Assembly (NCBI GenBank): GCA_014860005.1
Contig: JACZKP010000109.1
Span: forward strand, 82,930-146,929
Direction: 5' to 3'
Source of the DNA: Verrucomicrobiota bacterium
GTDB taxonomy: Bacteria > Verrucomicrobiota > Verrucomicrobiae > Limisphaerales > UBA11358
DNA: 64,000 nucleotides
In this document: positions 41,614 to 51,913 of the stretch, one piece after another
Layout: every line of letters starts with the position of its first letter
Position numbering within the stretch: the stretch's first letter is position 1
The notes under the pieces: generated by a model
The model's database searches: none
Told to the model about the DNA's origin: nothing
Seen by the model: only the letters and a program-made list of their open reading frames with translations
Made by a program: the position numbers and the translations under genes

Positions 41614-44600
41614 ATGGTTTTGAGTCGCCTTTCCATCCAGCGCCCTGTCCTCGCCACGATGATGAATCTGGTGTTGGTGCTGTTTGGCATCATCGCCTTG
41701 ACGCGCCTGCCGGTGCGTGAACTGCCGGACATTGACCCGCCCATTGTCAGCGTGACCACGGTTTATGCCGGCGCCAATGCGCAGGTGGTTGAAACTGAAG
41801 TTACCGAGCGGCTGGAGGAGCAGATTAACAACATTGAAGGCATCAAGACGCTGCGTAGTGAAAGCCGCGAAGGTGTCAGCGTCATCACCATCGAATTCGA
41901 TCTCTCCCGCGATATTGACATCGCAGCGCAGGACGTGCGCGACCGGGTCTCCCGCGTGCGCGGCAATTTGCCCATGGACATTTTCGAGCCGGTGATTGCC
42001 AAACAGGATTCCGACGCGCAGCCCATCATCTGGAACGCGTTGAACAGCGACCGTTACTCGACGTTGGAACTGACCACAATGGCCGAGCGCCAGATCAAAC
42101 CGCGATTGCAGGGGGTTTCGGGCGTTTCCTCGGTAATGATCGGCGGCGAAAAACGCTTCGCCATGCGGCTCTGGTTGGAATCGGACAAGATGGCCGCACG
42201 GCAAGTCACGGTGCTGGACGTCGAACGCGCCCTGCGCGAGCAGAATATCGAATTGCCCAGCGGCCGCGTTGAGAATCTCGACCGCGAGATGACCATCCAG
42301 ACCCGCGGCGAAATGCGCACGGCGGAAGAGTTCAACGACCTCGTGATCCGCGCGGAAGGCACCACGTTGGTCCGGCTGCGCGACATCGGGCGGGCGGAGG
42401 AGGGCGCGGAGGATTATCGCACCATCGCCCGGGCGCGCGGCAAACCGTGCGTGTTCCTCGGCGTGGTCAAGCAGGCCAAGGCCAACACGGTTTCGGTCGC
42501 GCAGGGCATCCGCGCGGAGATTGAGGCCATTCAACCCACGCTGCCTGAAGGCTGTGATCTCTGGGTGGCTTACGACTCGAGCGTCTATGTGGAGCAAGCC
42601 ATCACCGAGGTCTGGGAAACGCTCGGCATCGCCTTTGTGCTGGTGGTGCTGATCATTTTTGTGTTCCTGCGGAATTTCCGCTCGACGATTATTCCCACGG
42701 TCGCGATTCCGGTGTCGGTGGTTGGCTCGCTGGCGTTTCTCTACATGATGGGTTACTCGGTGAACATTCTCACCATGCTGGCGCTGGTGTTGAGCATCGG
42801 CATTGTGGTGGACGACGCGATTGTGGTGCTGGAAGCCATCTACCGCCACGTGGAGGAAGGCATGACCCCGATGAAGGCGGCGTTCAAGGCGATGGAGGAA
42901 ATCAGTTTCGCCGTCATCGCCATCACCATTTCGTTGGTGGCGGTGTTTGCCCCACTGGCGTTTCAAAAGGGCACCACCGGACGGTTGTTCATCGAGTTTG
43001 CAGTGGCGATGTGCGGCGCAGTGGTGATCTCCGCCTTTGTGGCGCTGACGCTTTCACCGGCGATGGCGGCGCGCATGCTGAAGCCGGTGAAGGGCGTGCG
43101 GCACGGCTGGCTGTTCAACTGGTTCGAGCGCGGTTTCAATGCAGTGTCGCGCCTCTACGGGCACGGCCTGCGTTGGGCGTTGCACCACCGCATCTTCATG
43201 CTGATGGTGACGCTGGCAACCATCGCGGTCATGTTTTTGGCCTACAAGGGACTGGAACAGGATTTTCTCCCGCTCGAAGACAAGAGCCGGATGTTCTGCA
43301 TTGTGTTTACGCCAAACGGTTCGACCAGCGAGTTCACCGACCGGCAACTACAAAAGGCGGAGGCCATCGTGGCCTCCGTGCCCGAGGTGGATTCCTACGG
43401 CGCGATGGTTGCGCCGGCGTTTGCCGGTCCGGGGCAGGCCAACATGGGCGTGATCTTTGTGCGGTTCAAGGACAAGAGTGAGCGCAAACGTTCCGTGCAG
43501 GAAATTGTCCACGGTCCCGGGGGAGTGGCCCAACGATTCTTCATGGAAGTGGAAGGTGGTTTTGCGATCCCCAATTTGCCCAAGGCCATCGAAGTTACTT
43601 TTCGCGATTCGCCCTTCGAGCTGATTTTGCAGAATCAGGACCTCAACGTCCTCAACCAGGTTTCGCAAAGTCTCGCCAATAAACTGCGGGCAATGTCGCA
43701 TCAGGTCAACGGTCGCGAAGAGCCCTACTTGAAGAACGTGCGCGTGGGCTTCGAGGTGGACAAGCCGGAGTTGCGTGTGAGCATTGAGCGTAATCGCGCC
43801 GCGAGCCTTGGAGTAAGTATTCAAGACATCTCGCGCACGATGCAGATTCTCTTTGGCGGTCTGGACCTGAGCCGGATCAAAATGGACGGCAAGGAATATT
43901 TCGTGATGGCGCAACTGGACCGGGAATCCCGGCTCACGCCGCAGGACCTCGACAAGGTTTTCGTGCGCAACAACCGGGGCGAACTCATCCAGTTGAGCAG
44001 TCTCGTCAGCCACGAGCAGGGCGCCGCCCCCAATTCGATCAGCCACTATGGCCGCCTGCGGAGCGCCAGCATCAGCGCCTCGACCGGGGAAATCCCCATC
44101 GGCACGGTGGTTGGCGAAGTGGAGGAAATGCTGGCCACAGAACTGCCGCCGGGCACGCTTTACGCCTGGGGCGGCGACGCCAAGAGCCTGAACGAAACAA
44201 GCAATGAAGTGTGGTGGATGCTCATCCTGGGGATCATCATCATCTACATGACGCTCGCCGCGCAGTTCGAGAGCCTCATTCATCCCATCACCGTGATGGT
44301 GGCGCTGCCGTTGGCGGCGATCGGCGCGTTCGGATTTCTCTGGCTGCTCGATTTCGGCGGCAAGATGGGACTTTATCCGCCCATTCCGGCGATGAACATC
44401 AACCTGTTCAGTTTGGTGGGCCTGGTGCTGCTCATTGGCTTGGTCACCAAGAATTCCATTTTGCTCGTGGAGTTCGCCAATCAGCAAATCGTGCAGGGCA
44501 TGGGCTCACACGAAGCCATGACGCGGGCGGGCCTGATCCGTCTGCGGCCGATCTTGATGACCACGTGCGCGACCATCGCCGGCGTGCTGCCCATTGCCGT

Positions 44601-44811
44601 CGGCTTCGGCGCCGGCGCGGAAAGCCGTCGGCCCATGGGCATTGCGGTGGTGGGCGGTTTGTTGACCAGCACTTTTCTGACGTTGTTTATTGTTCCGGTC
44701 GTTTACACTTTCTTCAGTGATGTGACTGACAAACTGTTGCGGCGCCGCCAGAATCCCGAACGGATTGGCGCTGCGGGGGTGAAGGCCGGCGTCCCGGCCA
44801 GTCCAGAGTAA
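41614..44811 (+). CDS. RND efflux pump inner-membrane transporter (HAE-1/AcrB-like), first copy
   Basis: A 1065-residue protein of standard RND length. The N-terminus is LSRLSIQRPVLATMMNLVLVLFGIIAL. A large periplasmic loop follows, then TM4 has GIVVDDAIVVLEAI with the proton-relay Asp pair, and FAPLAFQKGTTGRLF comes next. The second half repeats the fold, with GLVLLIGLVTKNSILLVEFANQ. By family knowledge it exports drugs or other small molecules using the proton gradient, together with the adaptor encoded upstream. Confidence 0.93.
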   Translation: MVLSRLSIQRPVLATMMNLVLVLFGIIALTRLPVRELPDIDPPIVSVTTVYAGANAQVVETEVTERLEEQINNIEGIKTLRSESREGVSVITIEFDLSRDIDIAAQDVRDRVSRVRGNLPMDIFEPVIAKQDSDAQPIIWNALNSDRYSTLELTTMAERQIKPRLQGVSGVSSVMIGGEKRFAMRLWLESDKMAARQVTVLDVERALREQNIELPSGRVENLDREMTIQTRGEMRTAEEFNDLVIRAEGTTLVRLRDIGRAEEGAEDYRTIARARGKPCVFLGVVKQAKANTVSVAQGIRAEIEAIQPTLPEGCDLWVAYDSSVYVEQAITEVWETLGIAFVLVVLIIFVFLRNFRSTIIPTVAIPVSVVGSLAFLYMMGYSVNILTMLALVLSIGIVVDDAIVVLEAIYRHVEEGMTPMKAAFKAMEEISFAVIAITISLVAVFAPLAFQKGTTGRLFIEFAVAMCGAVVISAFVALTLSPAMAARMLKPVKGVRHGWLFNWFERGFNAVSRLYGHGLRWALHHRIFMLMVTLATIAVMFLAYKGLEQDFLPLEDKSRMFCIVFTPNGSTSEFTDRQLQKAEAIVASVPEVDSYGAMVAPAFAGPGQANMGVIFVRFKDKSERKRSVQEIVHGPGGVAQRFFMEVEGGFAIPNLPKAIEVTFRDSPFELILQNQDLNVLNQVSQSLANKLRAMSHQVNGREEPYLKNVRVGFEVDKPELRVSIERNRAASLGVSIQDISRTMQILFGGLDLSRIKMDGKEYFVMAQLDRESRLTPQDLDKVFVRNNRGELIQLSSLVSHEQGAAPNSISHYGRLRSASISASTGEIPIGTVVGEVEEMLATELPPGTLYAWGGDAKSLNETSNEVWWMLILGIIIIYMTLAAQFESLIHPITVMVALPLAAIGAFGFLWLLDFGGKMGLYPPIPAMNINLFSLVGLVLLIGLVTKNSILLVEFANQQIVQGMGSHEAMTRAGLIRLRPILMTTCATIAGVLPIAVGFGAGAESRRPMGIAVVGGLLTSTFLTLFIVPVVYTFFSDVTDKLLRRRQNPERIGAAGVKAGVPASPE

Positions 44812-44848
44812 CGGACTGGCACGGTGCTGGTCGCCGGGGGACAATTTA

Positions 44849-46051
44849 ATGAAGAATCTCAAGGGCCAAGCGTCGGTTTGCATGGTGGTTTTTCGCCGAT
44901 GGTCAAATCTTCGCTCTACATCCGGGTCGGATGCGCGTGTGCTTTGTGCGCTTCCGGCCGCGCTCGGTTGCGCCCTGCTCGCGGCGGGCCTTACGGCGTG
45001 CGGCAAATCTGAAGCCGCCAAAACCACGGTGCCCGGCGAGTCCCCGGCACGGACGGTTCGGGTCGCGCCGGCGGTCTTGCGTCCCATGGAACATTCGCTA
45101 CCAGTCACCGGCACGTTGCTGGCCCAGGAAGACGCCACGATTGCCGCGCAGGTTGCGGGGCAGTTGGAAACGCTCCAAGTGGACGTTGGTGACTCGGTCA
45201 AAGCCGGACAGGAACTGGCGTTGATTGATACCACTTCTTACGAGGCATTCGCCCGGCAGTCCGCCGCCAATCTGGCGCGAGCCACCGCCAGTGCCGCCAA
45301 TGCTGCCCAGAATCTCAAGCGCATGCAGAATTTGCAGCAGGACAAGATTGCCTCCACCAGCGATCTGGACCTCGCGGTCGCCGAAGACTCCCGGGCGCGT
45401 GCCGAGGTGAAGGCGGCCGAGGCCACTGAGGCCATTGCCCGGCTGAACCTGGACCGTTCCCGCGTGCGTGCGCCGTTCGACGGGGCCATTGCGCAACGCA
45501 TTGCCAGCGCCGGCGAATACGTCACTGCTGGCTCGCCCATTGTCCGTTTGGTGAAAACTGATCCGCTACGCTTGCGGCTGGAAGTGCCGGAGCGCGAGTC
45601 TCCGTCCGTGCGCCTCGGCCAGACCGTGCGCGTCATGGTCGAGGGCGACACCAATGTTTACCGCGGACGTCTCGCGCGCATCGCGCCCGCCATTCGTGAA
45701 GCAGACCGCATGTTACAGGTGGAAGCCGATGTGCCGAATCCCGGCGGGTTGCGGGCCGGACTGTTTGCGCGGGCGCACATCATCGTGAATGAAAGCGACA
45801 ACGCCGTCAGTGTGCCGCCTGGGGCACTCACGACCTTTGCCGGGGTCGAGAAAGTGGTGGTCGTGAACGACGGCAAGGCCGTGGAAAAGACGGTGAGGAC
45901 CGGCCGGCGGGGCTCGGATTGGATTGAGATCGTCTCGGGCCTCAAAGCCGGGGAAAAAGTGGTCCTGGAACCAACCGGCATTCGCACCGGACAACCGTTG
46001 ATCATTGAGGGAGCGCCACCAGATAACCATGATACCGAAAGCGGTGGATGA
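44849..46051 (+). CDS. RND efflux periplasmic adaptor (MFP), second copy
   Basis: A 400-residue protein with a long N-terminus before a signal and lipobox (LGCALLAAGLTAC). It then has the MFP pattern DATIAAQVAGQLETLQVDVGDSVKAGQELALID, an alpha-hairpin (QNLKRMQNLQQDKIASTSDLDLAVAEDSRARAEVKAAEA) and RVRAPFDGAIAQRIASAGEYV. It is only distantly similar to the first adaptor, so the two adaptor/pump pairs look like independent acquisitions or an old duplication. The true start may be later than ATG 44849, closer to the signal. Confidence 0.88.
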   Translation: MKNLKGQASVCMVVFRRWSNLRSTSGSDARVLCALPAALGCALLAAGLTACGKSEAAKTTVPGESPARTVRVAPAVLRPMEHSLPVTGTLLAQEDATIAAQVAGQLETLQVDVGDSVKAGQELALIDTTSYEAFARQSAANLARATASAANAAQNLKRMQNLQQDKIASTSDLDLAVAEDSRARAEVKAAEATEAIARLNLDRSRVRAPFDGAIAQRIASAGEYVTAGSPIVRLVKTDPLRLRLEVPERESPSVRLGQTVRVMVEGDTNVYRGRLARIAPAIREADRMLQVEADVPNPGGLRAGLFARAHIIVNESDNAVSVPPGALTTFAGVEKVVVVNDGKAVEKTVRTGRRGSDWIEIVSGLKAGEKVVLEPTGIRTGQPLIIEGAPPDNHDTESGG

Positions 46052-46175
46052 AGTTGCTGCCGCCGATCTTGATCTTGCTCATACTCTTAATCTTAATCTC
46101 ACCCCCATTCATGGCTTCTCCGAATTCAATGATTAAGAATAAGGACAGATGCGGAATTGAGCCGCATTAGTCGTC

Positions 46176-49100
46176 ATGCAAAAGCTCGCTGAAATCTGCA
46201 TTCGCCGACCGGTCTTCGCGACGATGATCGTGCTGACGCTGGTGGTCGTCGGCGTGGCGGGTTACCTCAACCTCGGCGTGGACCGGTTTCCGTCCGTGGA
46301 CATTCCGGTGGTGCGAATCAGTGCGCGCCTGGCCGGCGCCTCTCCGGCGGAGATGGAATCGCAAGTGGCCCAACCCATCGAGGAGGTTGTTAACACGATT
46401 CAGGGCATTGATGAGTTGCGATCCGTCAACGGCTCTGGTTCCACTTTTGTCGCCGTCACTTTCGATCTGGACCGCGACATTGACGTGGCGGCGCAAGATG
46501 TGCGCGACCGCGTGGCCACGGTGGTGCGGGAACTGCCGCGCGACATGGACCCGCCCACCATCTCCAAGTCTGACACCGACCAGCAGCCGATTCTCTCCAT
46601 CGCCGTGTCCGGCCCGCGTTCGCGGCGTGAACTCACCGAGATTGCCGACAAGATCATCAAGACGCACATCGAACGTTCGCCGGGCGTGGGCGAAGTCAAT
46701 GTGATCGGCGGACTCCAGCGCGCCATCAACGTGTGGGTGGACGCCGACCGGCTCGCGGCCTATCAGATTCCCATCACCGCCGTGCGGGACGCCGTCGCGC
46801 GGCAGAACGCCAACACCCCTGGCGGCAACGTCACCACCGACCTGCGTGAGCAAACGCTCCGCACCATGGGCCGGCTTACTGAAGCCAGGGAATTCAACGA
46901 ACTGGTCATCGCCACGCGCAATGGATCGCCGATTCGCGTGCGGGACATCGGCTGGGCCGAGGATGGCACCAAGGAGCAACGTTCGCTGTCGCGGTTGAAC
47001 GGAGAATTGAACGTGACGCTGGAAGTGATCCGGCAATCCGGCGCCAACACCGTCGCGGTGATCGAAGGCGTCAAGGAACGATTGCGATCTCTGGAAGAAC
47101 AGCTTCCTGCCGACCTGAAAATGGAGATCATCCGCGACCAGTCGCGCTACATCTATCAGGCACTGCACGAGATCAAAACGCATCTTGTGCTCGGGAGTAT
47201 TCTGGCCTGCTGCGTGGTGTTGCTCTTCATGCGCAACTGGCGCGCGACCATCATCGCCGCCGTGGCCATTCCCGCTTCCGTCATCGCCTCCTTTGGCATG
47301 ATGAAAGCCCTGGGTTTCACGCTCAACAGCGTGACGATGCTGGCGCTGGTGCTGATGGTCGGCATTGTAATTGATGACGCCATCGTCGTGCTCGAAAACA
47401 TTTTCCGCTTCATTGAAGAGAAGAAAATGCGACCCTTCGAGGCGGCCAAGGCGGCGACCGCGGAAATCGGGTTGGCGGTCATGGCCACGACCTTCAGTCT
47501 GGTCGTAATCTTCGTGCCGGTGTCGTTCATGTCGAGCATCTCGGGACGGTTTCTCTACCAGTTTGGCATCACGTCCGCCGTGGCGGTACTGGTCAGTCTG
47601 CTCGTGTCGTTCACGCTCACGCCCATGATGAGCGCACGATTGCTGCGCGTGAAGCGCGACGGGGAGGGGCCGAAAGGCGGCGATCAAGGCGAGCCCCGCT
47701 CACGCACCGGCTTCTACCACAAGATTGACGCGTTCTACACGGGCCTGCTCGGCTGGGCGATGCGTCACCGGCCCATCATCGCCGGCCTCGCGCTGCTGGT
47801 CATGGCATCCTCCGTGCCGCTTTACCAGCTTGTCCGCCAGGAGTACCTCCCCAGCAACGTGGACGAAGGCGAATTCGACGTGCGGATCACCGCGCGCGAA
47901 GGTACCGGTCTGGGCGCGATCAATGAAGTGGCGCTTAAGGTCGAAGAGGAGTTGAACCGCACTCCCGGCGTGCGGTTCGTGTTGGCCACCGTGGGCAGCG
48001 GCTTCATCGGGGGAATGAACAGCGCCAATTTCTATGTCCGGCTCGTCCCGCACGAAGAACGCACCTTTGGCTGGGCGCGCGTCCTGCAATGGCCGCCCTG
48101 GCGGGCGTGGCAGGGAAATTACACGCAGCGTGACGTCCAGCAGGAAATCCGGCAACGGCTGCGCAACCTGCCGGATGTACGCCTCGCCATCCGCAATCCC
48201 CAAACCTTCATCGGCGGCGGACCGAACTTCGACATTGATTTCGCCCTGCTCGGACCGGACCTCGATGTGTTGTTCAAATACGCCGATCAGTTGCGTCAGA
48301 AAGCGCCGGAACTTGGCCTGCAAGACGCCGACATCACCCTCAAACTCGACAAACCGGAATTGCGCGTCGAGATAGACCGTGAACGCGCCGCGAATCTGGG
48401 CGTGGACACTGAGGACATCGCCAGCGCGCTGCGCATCATGGTCGGCGGCGATGACCGCGTGACCCGCTTCCGCGACGAGACGATGAATGAGGATTACGAC
48501 GTGCAGGTGCGCGTGCAGGAAGGCGGACGCAACGACGCCGAAACCATCGCCCGCCTCTTTGTGCCGCGGAAGAATGGCGGGCTTGTGCGGCTCGACAATC
48601 TGGTGCAACTCGTCCCCACGCAAACCGCGTCGCGCATTGATCGCTTGGATCGCCAGCGCCAGGTGAGTCTGCGCGCGGCAGTGGCGCCCGGTTACGCGCA
48701 GGCCGACCGCATCGCCGCTTTACGGGCCGAAGCGGAAGCCATGGATCTGCCGACGGGCTACTCCACGCGCGTTTCGGGCCGCGCCCGCGAACTCGAACGC
48801 ACCTTCAATGAATTCCTGTGGGCGTTCCTCCTGTCCGTAATTCTGATGTACATCATCCTCGCGTCACAGTTCGAAAGCCTGACGCACCCGTTCACGATTC
48901 TGCTCTCACTTCCGATTTCCGTACCGTTTGCCTTTCTGTCCCTGCTGATCGCCAATCAGACCATCAACTTGTATTCCGCGCTCGGCTTGCTGGTGTTGTT
49001 TGGCGTCGTGAAGAAAAACGCCATTCTTCAGATTGATCACATGAACAAGTTGCGCGAGCGCGGCATGGAACGTCTGGCCGCCATCATGCAGGGCAACCGC

Positions 49101-49376
49101 GAACGGCTGCGACCCATCCTCATGACCACGATGACGCTCATCGCGGGCATGACCCCGCTGGCGTTGGGCACCGGCCCCGGCGCGGAGGAGCGCCGCGCGG
49201 TGGCGGTGGTGGTGATCGGCGGCCAGGCGCTGTGCCTGTTGCTGACGCTGGTGGTAACGCCGGTGGTTTATTCGCTGCTCGACGACGTCGCCCAGAAACT
49301 GCAATGGAAGCACTGGCGCATTCCAGAGGAATTACCAGGTAAACCGGGGCTGACGGACACTGTGCCTGGAAAGTGA
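46176..49376 (+). CDS. RND efflux pump inner-membrane transporter, second copy
   Basis: A 1066-residue RND permease. The start is LAEICIRRPVFATMIVLTLVVVG, TM4 has GIVIDDAIVVLENIFRFIEE with the conserved Asp pair, and the second half has GLLVLFGVVKKNAILQIDHMNKL. An Arg/Gly/Glu-rich loop (GEGPKGGDQGEPRSR) sits between the halves near residue 500. It pairs with the adaptor at 44849-46051. No outer-membrane TolC-like gene is present in the window. Confidence 0.93.
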   Translation: MQKLAEICIRRPVFATMIVLTLVVVGVAGYLNLGVDRFPSVDIPVVRISARLAGASPAEMESQVAQPIEEVVNTIQGIDELRSVNGSGSTFVAVTFDLDRDIDVAAQDVRDRVATVVRELPRDMDPPTISKSDTDQQPILSIAVSGPRSRRELTEIADKIIKTHIERSPGVGEVNVIGGLQRAINVWVDADRLAAYQIPITAVRDAVARQNANTPGGNVTTDLREQTLRTMGRLTEAREFNELVIATRNGSPIRVRDIGWAEDGTKEQRSLSRLNGELNVTLEVIRQSGANTVAVIEGVKERLRSLEEQLPADLKMEIIRDQSRYIYQALHEIKTHLVLGSILACCVVLLFMRNWRATIIAAVAIPASVIASFGMMKALGFTLNSVTMLALVLMVGIVIDDAIVVLENIFRFIEEKKMRPFEAAKAATAEIGLAVMATTFSLVVIFVPVSFMSSISGRFLYQFGITSAVAVLVSLLVSFTLTPMMSARLLRVKRDGEGPKGGDQGEPRSRTGFYHKIDAFYTGLLGWAMRHRPIIAGLALLVMASSVPLYQLVRQEYLPSNVDEGEFDVRITAREGTGLGAINEVALKVEEELNRTPGVRFVLATVGSGFIGGMNSANFYVRLVPHEERTFGWARVLQWPPWRAWQGNYTQRDVQQEIRQRLRNLPDVRLAIRNPQTFIGGGPNFDIDFALLGPDLDVLFKYADQLRQKAPELGLQDADITLKLDKPELRVEIDRERAANLGVDTEDIASALRIMVGGDDRVTRFRDETMNEDYDVQVRVQEGGRNDAETIARLFVPRKNGGLVRLDNLVQLVPTQTASRIDRLDRQRQVSLRAAVAPGYAQADRIAALRAEAEAMDLPTGYSTRVSGRARELERTFNEFLWAFLLSVILMYIILASQFESLTHPFTILLSLPISVPFAFLSLLIANQTINLYSALGLLVLFGVVKKNAILQIDHMNKLRERGMERLAAIMQGNRERLRPILMTTMTLIAGMTPLALGTGPGAEERRAVAVVVIGGQALCLLLTLVVTPVVYSLLDDVAQKLQWKHWRIPEELPGKPGLTDTVPGK

Positions 49377-49531
49377 AATGCCTCTGCGTCTGGCGAATCT
49401 CCAGTCGCCAGTTCGATTGCTGGCGACAGGACACGGGACAGGAATGTCTGCGCTACAACCCTGCGCCCCCGCTACGCTCCTGTCGGACATTCTGAACTTG
49501 AAAATGAGCCTGCTCTCGTCGGCGGGAACTT

Positions 49532-49969
49532 TCACTCGCCGATATCCTCATTCCAAAGCTCCGGTCGTGCTTGGATGAAATCCTGCATGAGTTGGATGCA
49601 CGTCGGGTCTTGGAGCACCTCCACCTGCACGCCCTGGGAGCGGACGTATCCCTCCGGGCCTTGAAGCGTCACGTTTTCGCCGACGATGATGCGCGGGATT
49701 TTGTAGAGCAACACCGCACCGCTGCACATCGGGCAGGGCGAGAGCGTCGAGTAAAGCACGCACCTGTGATACACCACGGCTTTGAGCCGACCGGCGTTTT
49801 CCAGGCAGTTCATCTCCGCGTGGTGAATCACGCTGCCGCGCTGCACGCGCTGGTTGTGGCCGCGCCCGATGATTTGACCGTCCAGCACGAGCACCGAGCC
49901 AATGGGAATGCCGCCGGCCGTCAGTCCCTTTTTGGCTTCTTCGATGGCTGCCTGGAGAAATGGGTCCAT
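49532..49969 (-). CDS. Cytosine/nucleoside deaminase (CDA fold)
   Basis: A 145-residue zinc deaminase. The active site is visible: HHAEMNCLENAG (zinc His and catalytic Glu) and TLSPCPMCSGAVLLYKIPRIIVGEN (the PCxMC cysteine ligands). The C-terminal FIQARPELWNEDIGE resembles yeast cytosine deaminase, which ends with an EDIGE motif. This suggests cytosine rather than guanine or tRNA-adenosine deamination. ATG 49969 (MDPFLQAAIEEAKKG) is preferred to an upstream TTG. The gene is flanked by convergent and divergent neighbours and appears monocistronic. Confidence 0.88.
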   Translation of the reverse strand: MDPFLQAAIEEAKKGLTAGGIPIGSVLVLDGQIIGRGHNQRVQRGSVIHHAEMNCLENAGRLKAVVYHRCVLYSTLSPCPMCSGAVLLYKIPRIIVGENVTLQGPEGYVRSQGVQVEVLQDPTCIQLMQDFIQARPELWNEDIGE

Positions 49970-50164
49970 GCCGCGATTCAATCACGGAGGCCGACGCCGG
50001 GCAAGCTGGGAAAAGTTGCGAAGGCAGGCCGAGTAAGGCAGCGCAAAGGAAAGTCTCAAAAACGGAATGGACTTCTCCACTTCGCCACAACTCTCTTCAT
50101 TCCTGCCGCCGCACGGGCTTTTTTCCTTGAATCCCGGCCGGGTTCGGCGTGACTTGTCTTTGAC

Positions 50165-51697
<1,533 letters not shown>

Positions 51698-51712
51698 GGA
51701 GGATTGTCCCGA

Positions 51713-51898
51713 ATGGCAACCAACTCTCCACTGAAACCGAGTGCGCCGGTGTTTGTGTGGGGCACGCCAAGCACAAGGTGGAAATACTTGTCGGTCGGCC
51801 AAACCATGCTGAAAGCCAGCGTGTTTGCTGCTGCCCGCGCTGTCCGCCGCTTGAAAATGTTGCGCCTTTTGCATCCCATTGTTCTACAAAGGGACTAA
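51713..51898 (+). CDS. Possible 61-residue basic protein
   Basis: AAGGAGG at 51696-51702, which includes the end of the AAA ATPase gene, is followed 10 bp later by ATG. This opens MATNSPLKPSAPVFVWGTP, with a basic C-terminus (RLKMLRLLHPIVLQRD). The ribosome binding site is the best in the neighbourhood, but there is no family match and codon use is weak, so it may be spurious. It is convergent with hrpA, 15 bp away. Confidence 0.35.
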   Translation: MATNSPLKPSAPVFVWGTPSTRWKYLSVGQTMLKASVFAAARAVRRLKMLRLLHPIVLQRD

Positions 51899-51913
51899 AG
51901 GCTGACTTTGCTT

